A stretch of DNA of 64,000 bases from Dryocosmus kuriphilus (taxonomy: Eukaryota > Arthropoda > Insecta > Hymenoptera > Cynipidae). The stretch lies in contig CM076193.1 in assembly GCA_038277395.1 (NCBI GenBank), positions 180,166,601 to 180,230,600 of the forward strand. The letters run 5' to 3'. The notes beneath the pieces were generated by a model. It searched no databases, was not told where the DNA came from, and worked only from the letters and a program-made list of their open reading frames with translations. A program made the translations under genes and the position numbers. This document shows, piece after piece, positions 11,355 to 23,207 of this stretch (positions within the stretch are counted from its first letter, which is position 1; every line of letters begins with the position of its first letter).

Positions 11355-11576
11355 ATGGCTCTGTTTTACGATGATATTTTATCCTCATCTGATGATGATG
11401 AAATGTTTTACCCCGTTCAGAGAAGACCACGAATATTCAGGGAACGAGTGAATTATTTTGAAACCGTGGATGATTTGGATTTTTTAACACGATTTCGCTT
11501 AAGAAAAATTACTGTTGAAACTTTGCTGCTCCAACTAGAACAAAGTTTGAAACATGCTACATATAGGTATGTATGA
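11355..11576 (+). pseudogene. second Harbinger-like transposase N-terminal fragment
   Basis: Near-identical to the minus-strand fragment at 10403-10651 (TVDD instead of TMDD, TVET instead of TIET) but ends after about 70 codons, where the sequence passes into the composite's right arm near 11560. The two fragments and their leaders form an inverted pair centred near 11000. A GGGCCTGTTTCACCAACT end lies about 215 bases upstream (11139), the expected place for the element's 5' terminus. The catalytic domain is missing. Confidence 0.55.
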
Positions 11577-12597
11577 TATAGAAACATTGTTTGAATAATG
11601 GACATTGATCTTGTATTTTTACGATTGTGGAAGTAATTTAAGTGCTCCAAGTAACGAACTTTGTAATAAAGGTAATTCGGAGTAATTTACATGTAGAGAT
11701 AACCTAAAAATTTTTGTTATTTGAAAAGTCATGTATTTTTTTTTTGTGTAATATTCGTATTTTTCGCTAGAAAATTAATCTTCTTCATTGGAAACTCGTG
11801 TTTCGGTTTAAAAATTCAAACTCAAATTCAAGAAATTTAATTTTTTGAAAAATATATCCACTTTGTAAGAAATTTCACAATTTCGTTCAAAAGTTTGAAA
11901 AGTCATGTATTTTTTTTTGTGGAATATTCATATTTTTCGGTAGAAAATTAACCTTCTTCGTTCGAAATTCATGTTTCGGTTTAAAAATTCAAATTCAAAT
12001 TAAAAAAATTCAACTTCGTGAAAAATGTATCCACTTTGTAAGAAACTCAACAATTTTGTTCAAAAGTCATTTTGTTTTGTTTGAAAATTCAACTAGTTTG
12101 GTGAAAAATTAAACTATTTTGATCAAATTTCATGCCTTTTGTTTTGGTAAAAAATTCACCTTCTTGCTCCAATAAATCATCTTTTTGTTTAAAAAATCTT
12201 TTTTTTTTGGTTGAAAATTAAAATCTATTTTATATTTTATAACTGATATGTACATGTAAATTTTCGAAATGTACATTATCAAACACTTTTCTTCTGGTTA
12301 ACATATTTAAATAAAAATTATATTTCAGAAACCACCTCAAACTTTACGCGTCATCTCAATGTTTTGGCGCCTAAACGTCATGGCGCCGAAAGTTAACTGA
12401 CTTTTTCATTAGAACCAATCAGAGTCGCGGCTACAAGAGAATACTAGAGCTACCATGAACAGGGTATATGATTAGCTAATCAGAACCAAAATACCCATGG
12501 TGGAACGCATTGTAATTTAATCATGATTAAAGTCTCGATTAAAAAATAATCATGATTAGCTAATCCTGTGTTTAATCAGAGTTGGTGAAACCGGCCC

Positions 12598-13490
12598 TAA
12601 GTGTATCAGTTCATTGACATAGTAGGCTGACAAAGGTATAACCAATTAAAAGCAATCTGGGTAAGATAGAATTTTTGCCTGCCAGTAAAACCATTTAACC
12701 TGCACAGAAGTAGGTTGAAGGCATTTGAGAAGAAAGGTAACCAAATTTCTATGAAATACTTAGATTGATTAATCTGATTCAAATAATGAAATTCTATAAT
12801 CCCATCATTGTTGTCATGACACCGATGGCTAAGCATGAGCGCTTACCTGCGTTTAATCTCGCAAACGAGGGCGTAAGTATGTCTCGCCACGCTTATAATT
12901 TCTTGTAAAATTTATCAAGAAATATTGTGGGAAAGTACGCAAACCGAGACCGACTGGCTAGACACCCCCTGTGGAGCGTCGACTCGAAAACTAATTAAAC
13001 TATACATTCAGGGGACATAAGACACTTCGTCCCCAGCCCCTTTTATGATACACCCCCACCATCGCACCGAGTAAAGTTCTCCTCAATTGCGTTAGTCCAT
13101 GCGGCTGCCTGTGGCCAATAAATCTCCTTTTAAATCTCGCTACCTTATCTCTACACCTAAGATTAGTAATTAGTACCATTATATTATTATTCATTCAATT
13201 GTACGTTTATCTGGCCCATGTGGCGGCTGCCTGTGACAAGTTGCATCAAAATTACAGTTTTAAAATAATAAAATTGAAAAGGAAACTGTCATGTTTGAGG
13301 TTACAAATAAACTACAAATATAGCTGAGAAGTTTCTTATTTAACCAATCAGGTTGCTTGAAATAGTTGTTAAATAGCTTAGCCCTCTGCGTTCTCTTGTC
13401 ATTCACATTCACATTTTTTAGAAAATATAGGCGAGATTAAAAAAATGTCAAAAGAGAAAAATTTTTCCCATCGAAAAGTTATAAAAAATG
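12598..13490. other. non-coding DNA with dispersed repeats
   Basis: 12598-12770 is the right flank duplicated at 10883-11056. From about 13010 to 13075 (CACTTCGTCCCCAGCCCCTT, then a TATGATACACCCCCACC-like block) the sequence is the inverse of part of 16403-16470, so it belongs to a dispersed repeat family. Nothing with coding character was seen. Confidence 0.5.
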
Positions 13491-13630
13491 TGCCCGTTTC
13501 GCGGGCGCATTCTCATTGCGCGCTTCGCGCGAAGTATGAGCGCGCCTAGGGCGCGCGTCTGTTGGCACTCGCGCTTCGCGCTCGATACGTTATTTACGGC
13601 ACTCGCGCTTCGCGCTCGATAATTACATTT
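13491..13630. repeat. GC-rich hairpin repeats (CGCGCTTCGCGCTCG)
   Basis: A 140-base GC-rich island in A/T-rich DNA, made of short palindromes such as GCGCGCTTCGCGCGAAG and repeated ACTCGCGCTTCGCGCTCGAT (about 13565-13585 and 13600-13620). Together with the sequence after it (to about 13750), it recurs in diverged form at 41765-42125, so it is a dispersed repeat unit rather than a local regulatory island. Confidence 0.75.
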
Positions 13631-15710
13631 TTTTAAAACACATTGTAGATTGGTAAAGTTTTTTAGTGATTTTCCAAACTTTCACAATACAAGATTTCGA
13701 TTCATAAAAGTAAAACGATGAGTCTTATAAATAAATTTTGTAGCTCTTTCCAAGATCAACAATTCTGCTTGTTAATATTTTCTCATATCTTGCATAGTTT
13801 CGCTGAAAAGTGGTTTTCTTTATATTTCGTAACATATTTCACGAATAACTCAAAAACTACGCATCTGCTCAAAAAAATTATACAGAGCAAATTTGTAGAC
13901 CCTTTTGAGACGAATAACTTTGTTTATTACTATTTTTCCTTATCTTGCATAGTTTGGCAGGAAATTTGAAAATCATGATTTTTAATAACGTTTTATCGAT
14001 TAAAACAAAAACCGTGCATTTTATGAAAAAATGGTTAAAACAAAATTTGTAGACCTTTTTAAACTGGACAACTTTGTTCTTCACCATTTTTTTCTATCTT
14101 AAATATTTTGTCGGGAAACCAGAGTTTTTTAATTTTAATAGCTTTTTCTTGATTAAAACAAAAAACGTTCATTTGATCGAAAAACGGTTCAGACAATTTC
14201 ACTCTCTTACATTTTTTTTGTATTTCTCATAGTTTAGCCGGAAAATGGATTTCTTGATTTTGTGGAAACCGTTTTTGATGGATAAAACCATAACCGTTTT
14301 CAAAAGTGGCTGGTTAACGAACTCGTTCTTACTTTTTACGCTTTAAAGAAGTGTGCCAAAGCGCAACCCAATCCGATTAGTCCTTCGAAAGTTATCGTGG
14401 TAACAGACAACGACAACGCCAACGACAACAACGCCAACAATGCCGGACAGACACCAACGTAAAACATGGTTTTTCGGATTCAGGGGGTCATGAAACGTCG
14501 AGATTTCATGAAATCCGCAAAAGTCAGTTTTCACATAAAACTGATACCTTCTCATTGAAATGAGAATGTAAAAATTGCATTTTTCAACCAAACTATGTAA
14601 AAAATGAAGAAATTTACGATTTTGATATAATTTCATTGATTGGTGAGCGCGAGAAACGTGATGAGAATGCGCCTGAGTAGCGGGCAGATTTTTCAATAAC
14701 CTTTAATAACTTTTTACTGACTGTATTGTAATGTATTTTTTGTTTAAAAGGACAGTATTATACGCTTCATGAATAAAGTATGGGTTGTATCAAAAAATGG
14801 TTTCAAGATATTTTGTAGGCCTTTGAAAGGTGAATAATTCTGCTTCTTGATATTTTCTCGTATCTCGCATACTTTTGCGGAAAAGTGGATTTTTTTATAT
14901 GAATTAACATGTTTCACGAATAACTTAAAGACCATGCGTCTTTTCGAGAAAATAGTCGGGAGTAAATATGTAGATATTTTTTGGTTGAACAACTTTGTTT
15001 ATTATGACTTTTTTCGTATCTTGCATATTTTGGCCAAAAATTTGAATTTTTTATTTTTTAATAGCGTTTTCTCGATTGATACCAAAACCGTGCATTTTAA
15101 CAAAAAATGGTTAGAACAAAGTTTGTGGATCTTTTTGAAGCGAGCAAATTTATTTTTAATTATTTTTTTCGTATCTTGAATATTTTGGCGCGAAACCACA
15201 GTTCTTCATTTTTAATAACGTTTTCTCGATTAAAACAAAAACCGTGTACTTTATAAAAAAACGGTTAAGACAAAATTCGTAGATTTTTTTAAGATAGACA
15301 ATTTTGGTTATATATGTATTTTCTGTATCTTGCATAGTTTAGCCGGAAAATGGATTTTTTGAGTTTGTGAAAACAGTTTTGGATGGATAAAACCATAACC
15401 GTTGGTCAAAAACCGCTAGTTAACGAACTCGCCCTTAATTTTTATGCCTTAAAGAAGTATACCAAAGCGCAATCCAATCCAATTAGTCCTTCGAAAGTCG
15501 TCGTTGTAACAGGCTACAACGACAACGACGACAACAACGACGACAACGACGACAACAACAACGACGACAACGACAGACAGACACCAACGTAAAACCTGTT
15601 TTTTTCGAACTCAGGGGGTCATGAAACGTCGAGATTTCATGAAATCCGCGAAAGTCAGTTTTCACATAAAACTAATACCTTCTCATTGAGATGAGAATGT
15701 AAAAAGGCAC
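13631..15710. repeat. two tandem 1.1-kb repeats built from about 150-bp monomers
   Basis: Landmarks recur with an offset of about 1075-1135 bases: TTTGTAGCTCTTTCC at 13737 against 14811, TAGTTTAGCCGGAAAATGGA at about 14230 against 15337, and the GTCATGAAACGTCGAGATTT block at about 14487 against 15618. Within each copy, a roughly 150-bp monomer with the CGTATCTTGCATAGTTT motif repeats about four times (near 13788, 13940, 14090, 14219 and 14868, 15020, 15165, 15325). The reading frames in it are short and overlap on both strands, as expected of satellite DNA. Confidence 0.75.
15517..15582. repeat. ACGACA-type microsatellite
   Basis: Imperfect AACGAC/GACGAC repeats inside the second 1.1-kb repeat unit; the first unit has a shorter counterpart at about 14405-14445 (CAACGACAACGCCAACGAC). 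Confidence 0.85.
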
Positions 15711-17653
15711 ATAGTACATTTCTCCATCTTGCGGTGTATTCCAAACAATAAAATTTTCTAAAATATGTTAAGAAAAAATTAATGTGTCTATCTAGAAGTT
15801 GAAAACATTTTTGTTACACAATTTTAGAAAACTTTATTGTTTTGATCAAATTAAAATTAAAATTGGGAATTTTTGTAATAGTTTCTAAATTAATTTTCTT
15901 TTAAAAAATTAGGTTTTTTACAGGTAATTTCTAAGCTCATGAATTTTTAAAGATTTTCTAAGTTTTCTTTAAAGAAATATAGAAACTGAAAAAAATTTTT
16001 AAATTAAGAAACTTTGAAAGTTTGCACAATATTTTCTACATAAATATTCTAATATTCATAACTAAACTTTGAATCTTGAATTCAAATCTTTAATTCAGAA
16101 AAAATTATAATTACATTATAAACATATATTACAATAAACATATATTACTAAATATTATATTATATAAATTTAGAATATATGTTTATATGTTTAGATATTT
16201 GAACCTACGTTTAGCAAAAGAAAAGGGGATTCATTTTAATTCGAACATAGACCAAAAATTGAGAAACAGTATTCTTAGTTTAAAAGGACTTAAACTGTAA
16301 TGTGTAATCGCAAACACAAAGGGCTTATCTCATCAAGGGATCTAACGCCGATGGTCTGGGCCCTGGAGCAGTCTGGAGTTATCGCTTGGCCCGTGAGGGG
16401 TAGTGTCGTTGGTAGGGGTATGTCATAAAAGGGGCTGGGGACGAAGTGTCTATCGCCCACATTCAGGGGTGGTCATCAATTCCTCCACGTATACCTGCGA
16501 GCCTTCCACCTCTCCATGGCGCAACGGCACTACCCCTCACGGGAGTCGAGACAGCTCCAGACGGACAGGCGTGCTCCAGATTATTACTTTTAGAATTTAA
16601 TCATAGACATACGTAGATTCTGAAACATTTGGACTTTAACAGACAGTTGGAAAGGAGGTTGGAAAGGAGGTTGGAAAGGGAGTTGGAAAAGGGGTCGGAA
16701 AAGGGGTTGGAAAAGGGGTTGGAAAGGGAGTTAGGTTTTTTACAAGTAATTTATAAGCTCATGAATTTTTAAAGATTTTCTAAAATTTCTTTAAAGAAAC
16801 ATAGAAACTGAAAAAAATTTAAAAATTAAGAAACTTTGGAAGCTTGTACAATATTTTCTAAATAAATATTCTATTCTTCATAACTAAACAAAGGGCTTAT
16901 CTCATCAGAGAATCTAACGCCAATGCGATGGTCTGGGCAGGCAGCCTGTAGCTGTCGCCAGGCCCTTGAAGGGTAGTGTCTTTGCGCACTGGAAGGGGAA
17001 GGTTCGCAGGTATACGTGGAGGAATTGATGATCGCCCACATTCAGATCTACAACCAAAGTTCGACCTGTCCCTTGTCGGTGAGTGGTCCATTGCATCTGT
17101 CCCTTGCCGGTGAGTGGTCCATTGCATAATTTAAATTGGTTTTCCAAAAAAATTTCAGACTTCAAATATCTCCACAAGTAGTATTGTGCACTTCAAATTC
17201 TAATTTAGATCTAAACTCGCTCTTTAGACGGTGGCGCGACCCCAAAACTCTTAATAAAATTATCACCTTCTTGCTATTTTTTTCCCATAAATTTTTATTA
17301 ATGGATGAATTAAAAAAATTTTATTTCTTTGCTGACCCATTGTTTGACAGACCGCTTTCTCACTAAAACATTTTCCTTTAAGATATTATTCTTATATTCC
17401 GAGCAATATACTAGGTAGGAAGCACGAAAAATTTTCCGCAAAACAAAGAGTGTTTAATTAAAAAAAAAATAGTGACATATCTTCAAATTCAGTACCAGAA
17501 TGTCAATTGACTAAATAAAAATTAAGGTACTAACATATTATTTCTCTTGTAGTAAGAACATTCATTTCTTTGATTCTAACATTTCCCATGATAAAAAATC
17601 TTTAAACGTGTTCTAATTTTCTTTATAATCGCAACGAATTGGCACAGAACTTG
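15711..17653. other. AT-rich DNA with dispersed repeat fragments
   Basis: Two related GC-richer blocks lie at about 16325-16580 and 16890-17120. Each begins near a GGGCTTATCTCATCA motif followed by TCTAACGCC, and contains TGGTCTGGGC, GGGTAGTGTC and the CCACGTATACCTGCG segment in one or other orientation. In the second block GTCCCTTG(T/C)CGGTGAGTGG is duplicated (17068-17122). These look like members of the same MITE-like family as 18204-18359. A TTTACAAGTAATTTATAAGC block is duplicated around 15916 and 16739. No gene seen. Confidence 0.5.
16641..16735. repeat. 13-bp minisatellite, GGTTGGAAAGGAG type
   Basis: About seven to eight consecutive imperfect 12-13-base units (GGTTGGAAAGGAG, AGTTGGAAAAGGG, GGTCGGAAAAGGG). 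Confidence 0.9.
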
Positions 17654-18203
17654 AGGTATGTTAAGTTGGCACAACACACTATTGAGGTATAGAGATGTAA
17701 CCTATTTCATAATTTAGGTCTCATTTAGGGCTAATTTCGGCCCCTATTCCCAAATTTAGGGCTCTATTATTTTTTGAAAAAAACCGTGTTTGCGCCAGCT
17801 TAACGTTAAGCTGGCCGAACATTGCTGTAAAACGTACTAAAAGTCATTTTACAAAAAATTCACCCCATACAATAATTTAGGGCTCATTTAGGGCTCTGGG
17901 AATATAATAATAAAAAAAAATGTTTAAACGATTTTTGATTAAACAATCCAACTAAAAGCAAATTAAACATATTTATTTTCTTATCTTTCTTATTGTTTAA
18001 ATAATTTTACCAAAAAAAATGTCTTTTTTTTTCATTTCCCTTGCACAATTTCAGGCTCATTTAAGGCTCCTAAATTATCGTCGACCGATAGTCGTGTGAT
18101 GTTTCCTTTGCCCTTTTTTTTTGTTATATATGGTGTTGTGCCACATTAACCTTATAAAAAATACGTGAAGAAAGTCGTAAAACCCATTCTTTCCACTCGT
18201 ATA

Positions 18204-18359
18204 CTGGGCGATGCCCGTTTCAGCGCGAGCTATCTGTGCACGTTCCCCTTCCAGTGTGCAACCACACTACCCCTCTGACCCCTTTTCCAGCTCGCCCATG
18301 TCGTTGCGCACTGGAAGGGGAAGGTACACAGGTACTTCGCGCTGAAACAGTATCTGCCC
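18204..18359. mobile_element. 156-bp MITE with CGTATA target duplication
   Basis: CGTATA occurs immediately before (18198-18203) and after (18360-18365). Other units of the surrounding array have a single CGTATA at this place (in inverse, as TATACG), so the insertion and its boundaries are directly visible. The unit is itself an inverted repeat (GTTTCAGCGCGA facing TTCGCGCTGAAAC, and CTTCCAGTGTGCAA facing TTGCGCACTGGAAG). The CACTGGAAGGGGAAGGT segment also occurs at 16985-17001, so related copies are nearby. Confidence 0.8.
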
Positions 18360-18581
18360 CGTATACTTTAGGGCTCATTAAGGACTAATTTGGGCCCGTA
18401 GTCTCAAATTTAAGGCTCCAATATTCTTTTGTCTAAATAGTGTTTGCACTAACTTGACGTCAAGCTGGCCGAACATTGCTGTAAATCGTACTAAAAATTA
18501 TTGTACAGAAAATTCACCTCATACAATAATTTAGGGCTCATTTAGGGCAAATTTTTTAATGTTTGAATATGATATTTGGGG

Positions 18582-20530
18582 AGCCTTAAATGAGCCCTAA
18601 ATTATTGTATGAGGTGAATTTTCTGTAAAATCATTTTTAGTACGTTTTACAGCAATATTCGGCCAGCTTAACGTCAAGCTAGTGCAAACACTATTTAAAC
18701 AAAAAAATATTGGAGCCCTAAATTTGAGACTACTGGCCCAAATTAGTCCTTAATGAGCCCTAAAATATACGAGTGGAAAAAATGGGTTTTGTGACTTTAT
18801 TCAGGTATTTTTTATAACGTTAAGATGGCACAACACCATATATAACAAAAAAAAAAGGGGCAAATGAAACATCGCACGACTTTCGGTCGACGATAATAAT
18901 TTAGGAGCCTTAAATGAGCCGCAAGTTATGCAAGGGGAATGAAAAAAATAGAAACTTTTTTTGGTAAAATTTCTTTAACAATAATTGTTCAAACAATTTT
19001 TTTAAGGTTTAAATATCATATTCTGGGAGCCCTAAATGAGCTCTAAATTATTGTATGAGGTGAATTTTCTGTAAAATCATTTTTAGTACGTTTTACAGCA
19101 ATGTTCGGTCAGCTTAACGTCAAGCTAGTGCAAACACTATTTAAACAAAAAAATATTGGAGCCCTAAATTTGAGACTACTGGCCCAAATTAGTCCTTAAT
19201 GAGCCCTAAAATATACGAGTGGAAAAAATGGGTTTTTGTGACTTTATTCAGGTATTTTTTATAACCTTGAGGTGACAGAACACCATATATAACAAAAAAA
19301 AAGGGCAAATGAAATATCGCACGACTTTCGGTCGACGATAATTTAGGTGCCTTAAATGAACCTGAAGTTATGCAAGGGGAATGAAAAAAATAGAAACTTT
19401 CTTTGATAAAATTGTTTAAACAATAATTGTTTAAACAACTCTTTTATTGTTTAAATATCATATTCGGGGAGCACTAAATGAGCCCTAAATTATTGTATGA
19501 GGTGAATTTTCTGTAAAATCATTTTTAGTACGTTTTACAGCAATATTCGGCCAGCTTAACGTCAAGCTAGTGCAAACACTATTTAAACAAAAAAATATTG
19601 GAGCCCTAAATTTGAGACTACTGGCCTAAATTAGTCCTTAATGAGCCCTAAAATATACGAGTGGAAAAAAAAATGGGTTTTTGTGACTTTATTCAGGTAT
19701 TTTTTATAACCTTGAGGTGACAGAACACCATATATAACAAAAAAAAAAAAGGGCAAATGAAATATCGCACGACTTTCGGTCGACGATAATTTAGGAGCCT
19801 TAAATGAACCTGAAGTTATGCAAGGGGAATGAAAAAAATAGAAACTTTTTTTGGTAAAATTGTTTAAACAATAATTATTTAAACAACTCTTTTATTGTTT
19901 AAATATCATATTCGGGGAGCCCTAAATGAGCCCTAAATTATTGTATGAGGTGAATTTTCTGTAAAATCATTTTTAGTACGTTTTACAGCAATGTTCGGCC
20001 AGCTTAACGTCAAGCTAGTGCAAACACCATTTAAACAAAAAAATATTGGACCCCTAAATTTGAGACTACAGGCCCAAATTAGACCTTAATGAGCCGTACA
20101 ATATACGAGTGGAAAAAATGGGTTTTGTGACTTTATTCAGGTATTTTTTATAATGTTAAGGTGGCACAACACCATATAGGTATAACAAAAAAAAAAGGGC
20201 AAATGAAACATCGCACGACTTTCGGTCGACGATAATTTAGGAGCCTTAAATGAGCTTGAAGTTATGCAAGGCTGAATAAAAAAAAATAAACTTTTTTTGG
20301 TAAAATTCTTTAAACAATATTTGTTTAAACAATTTTTTTAATCTTTAAATATCATATTCGGGGAGCCCTAAATGAGCCTTAACGTAGGGAATAAAATAAA
20401 TATGTATGTTTAATTTACTTTTAGTTGGATTGTTCAAACAAAAATTGTTTGAACATTTTTTTTTTAAATTTTGATTATTATATTCCCAGAGCTCTAAATG
20501 AGCCCTAAATTATTGTATGAGGTGAATTTT
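18582..20530 (+). repeat. 445-bp tandem array inside foldback element 2
   Basis: The GTATGAGGTGAATTTTCTGT landmark occurs at about 18608, 19053, 19495, 19943 and 20515, giving periods of 445, 442, 448 and a longer 572 for the last, which carries extra sequence. Each unit contains CAGCTTAACGTCAAGCTAG (a decayed end-like motif), a GGTCGACGAT block and GTTTAAACAAT repeats. Confidence 0.9.
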
Positions 20531-20830
20531 CTGTAAAATCATTTTTAGTACGTTTTACAGCAATGTTCGGCCAGCTTAACGTTAAGCTGGCGCAAACACG
20601 GTTTTTTTCAAAAAATAATAGAGCCCTAAATTTGGAAATAGGGGCTCAAATGAGCCCTAAATGAGCCCTAATTTATGAAATAGATTACATCTCTATACCT
20701 CAAAAGTGTTGTGCCAGCTTAAGATACCTCAGAACTTGTGTTTCAAGAATTATTATTAATTTGAATTTGTTGGATACAACAGGAGCGCCAACCCGGTGTG
20801 AGGGCATGTCGAGACACCCGACATTTTCTT

Positions 20831-20848
20831 GGGGGGGGGGGGGGGGGG
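20831..20848. repeat. poly-G tract (18 G)
   Basis: Pure G run in A/T-rich sequence. Confidence 0.95.
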
Positions 20849-22027
20849 TCCTACGAAAAATTAGGAGGTATAATAATTGTAAAAACTTATTAAAATAGAG
20901 CAAAGAAAACAGGGAAAATAAGTAATGGAGGAAAGTAAAATAGAAGAACATACACAGATCCATAATTCGCACAAATATGTTTATATTAATTATGAACAGC
21001 TTACTTCAAGAATATTACATATGAAGTGTAACATATATTCCGCAAGTTTCTTCACATTTGTAATCGTGAGATATTCTTTTGCTATGTTGCGTTGAAACCA
21101 CAAATCATAAAATCGATATACAAAACGTATAATTTCGACAAAAAGTAAAAAACGAAGTTCAATAACTGAATATCTTTTCAAATTGATAAATTTCAAGTGA
21201 TACGAAGCGCTTACCCCGAAAATAAAGAATGTAGCAATCAGTCTTTCTCCTGGATATAAAGTTTCAAATAAATTTTTAAAGAATAATTTATGAATGAATT
21301 AATAAATTAATAATAAGCTGTTAATAATAAATACGTAATGAAATTTTTTGAATTCCGAATAACGTCAAACTTTTTTCATATTTTGTTTAGCTCAAGTTTG
21401 TTAATTAAGTTTATTAATTTATAAAATTGAATTAAGTAAAAGTTATCGAATTTTGACCTCGTTTTCGGCGTTCCAGGGTGGCTTGCCCCCCTTAAGAATT
21501 AAAAATGCTGTATTTTGGAATCAAACGGGTTTTGAATTACGAAAGTATTTGAAAGAATTCTTCGCTATTTTACAGTTATTTGGAATAAAATATTGTTGGG
21601 AGTATTTTCAGTTAAAAAGTAGCGTTTTCGTGTATTTTGGAATACAGGTAATATTTTGTAATAAAAACTAGTTTAACTAAGAAATATTTGAGAAAATGTG
21701 TTGATATTTTAATCAGTTCGAAAGTTCGTTTTTGAATACTTTATAATTAAATGTTTTTCGTGCCTATAGTAGCTTAAATTAAACATTTTTGAGATTAATT
21801 TGAGAGGACGTTGAGGTAAAGTTTTGCAGTTTTCAAGGATTTTAAGTATTAAAAATTTTGTAGAGTATGTTTTTTGGAATAAAACGTCTTTTAATTAATT
21901 ATTTAATTCATTTTTTGGGATATATTGACATAAATAATTAGAAATGGAGAGCTTGCACTTTTTAGTTTGAACATTCTAAAATTTGTGTCTGTATTTATGC
22001 TTTGTTTTAATTTAAGTATTGTCAAGT
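20849..22027. other. AT-rich DNA, no gene seen
   Basis: Reading frames are short and A/T-biased on both strands. Around 21510-21655 the phrase GTATTTTGGAAT recurs, suggesting an old repeat, but I cannot define its limits. Confidence 0.5.
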
Positions 22028-22310
22028 TAGAGCTTCGGTGGCCCAGGTGGTAGCGCGCCGGCCTTCCAAGCAAGAGGTCCGGGGTTCTATTCCTGAGCCG
22101 GTACCATTGGAATTTTCTATGTACTTCTACCGAGGCTCTCGTGGTTCGGAACTCACGTTAAAGATGCTTCATGTCGAGGGGCAAATTGCTTGGGGATCAC
22201 TGTTCGATTTTGAGGCTTAGGAAGCTGTGAAAGTTTGTAATTGTTCTGGAAGACTCTCAAAACCCGTAAAAGGAAACGGAGTATAAACTAATATACAATA
22301 AAAATATGCT
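22028..22310 (+). mobile_element. tRNA-Gly-derived SINE
   Basis: The head (about 22031-22105) is tRNA-like. A box A sequence TGGCCCAGGTGG is at 22039-22050, an anticodon loop CTTCCAA with TCC (Gly) is at 22063-22069, and a box B GGTTCTATTCC is at 22083-22093. Order and spacing fit a tRNA-Gly(TCC) gene, but the stems are degraded and it continues into a non-tRNA body (CCGAGGCTCTCGTGGTTCGG near 22131, CATGTCGAGGGGC near 22169) and an A-rich tail, so it is a SINE and not a functional tRNA. Transcription by RNA polymerase III from the internal boxes is the family norm. Confidence 0.75.
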
Positions 22311-23190
22311 ATATATACCTATATATACCTTTAAGTTGGCGGAGGCTGCAGTTGATATTTCCCTTGCTTCTGTTTCATTTGCGTCACCTTAAAGAACAGA
22401 AATTAAATTTGTATTACTACATTTGCGGAAAAGTTGTTTTAATTGGGTCTTTCTATATAGTATGTCTTTGTATTTAGGTTATTAAATTTTTTTCTTTTAG
22501 TAAAAAAGCAAACTCTTTTTTTCGGTTATTAGAATTAATATGCCGCAAGGAGGTTTTTAGAAATTTTTTTAACCCGTAGAAATCTCTTTAAATCTTTTTA
22601 AAATCGTGGATAATTTTGTTTTAAAAAAATATATTTTAACTAAACATTTTCTTATTTAAATTATTAAGAATTTGAATTTTTCAATGAGTTGACTAATTTT
22701 TTATTTTTGGAGTGTTTTATTTCAAGATTCTTGAAAACTTTACTTTTGCTTGAATTTAAATAGATAAAAACCAAAAGGAGCGTTCAAGTTAAAGGGGGGG
22801 GGGGGGGGGGGGAATACACACTAAATCTTTGTTACAAAGTTTTAGAAAATTTAGAAAACCTGTTTTTGTAAAAATAATACTTTTATTAGTTTTAGCTAGT
22901 TTGCCCTCAATTCGTGAACTTGCATCCACCTGAACCAAAGAGTGCACAAAACTAACAATAAGTATTATTTCAAACAAAGTATGATGCCATGATTAATCTA
23001 AAAACTCTATCAATGTTCACTATATACTCGTATTAGAACAAAGCTCTAAATTTGACGATGCATAAAAACGAATTATTGCAATCTAAAAGTGATATATAAA
23101 GAGTTTTCAGTATCAGGAATATGACACCTGAAGACTTCTTTCAATTTTTAACCCGAAATATCGCTAAAATAAAAAGTTAATAGCTGTTAC
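22311..23190. other. AT-rich DNA with a poly-G tract (22794-22812)
   Basis: No gene seen. The 19-base G run at 22794-22812 is the only distinctive object. Confidence 0.6.
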
Positions 23191-23207
23191 TTCTTTTCAA
23201 CTAGAAG

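Larger units (their letters stand above)
5673..12597. mobile_element. PIF/Harbinger-type composite element, TAA target duplication
   Basis: The unit starts with GGGCCTG and an ACCAACTCTGATTAAA motif (5673) and ends with the inverted TTTAATCAGAGTTGGTGAAA followed by CCGGCCC (12597). Both ends are flanked by TAA (5670-5672 and 12598-12600), the three-base duplication typical of PIF/Harbinger. The first 1.2 kb (5673-6912) is mirrored by 11560-12597. Between these arms lie a MITE split by a foldback element, two opposed fragments of a Harbinger transposase N-terminus, a duplicated copy of the host flank (about 10822-11056) and extra GGGCC-type ends at 11057 and 11139. It is therefore a nested composite rather than one clean transposon. 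The superfamily call rests on ends, duplication and the ORF fragments together. Confidence 0.7.
17654..20729. mobile_element. foldback element 2, AGGT-type ends, 9-bp target duplication
   Basis: The left end AGGTATGTTAAGTTGGCACA faces the right end TGTGCCAGCTTAAGATACCT, and CAGAACTTG flanks both sides exactly (17645-17653 and 20730-20738). The left arm (17654-18570) is an inverted counterpart of the right side, and the orientation flips near 18556-18580. Arms carry the TTAACGTTAAGCTGGC motif (17800-17815, inverted at 20575-20592) and many AGGGCTCATTTAGGGCT blocks shared with foldback element 1. A 156-bp MITE sits inside the left arm. No reading frame with coding character, so it is presumably mobilised by a transposase elsewhere. 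Confidence 0.85.

Noticed and set aside
22038..22220. 60-codon frame starting MAQVVARRPSKQEVRG
   Set aside because: It is a translation of the tRNA-like head of a SINE.
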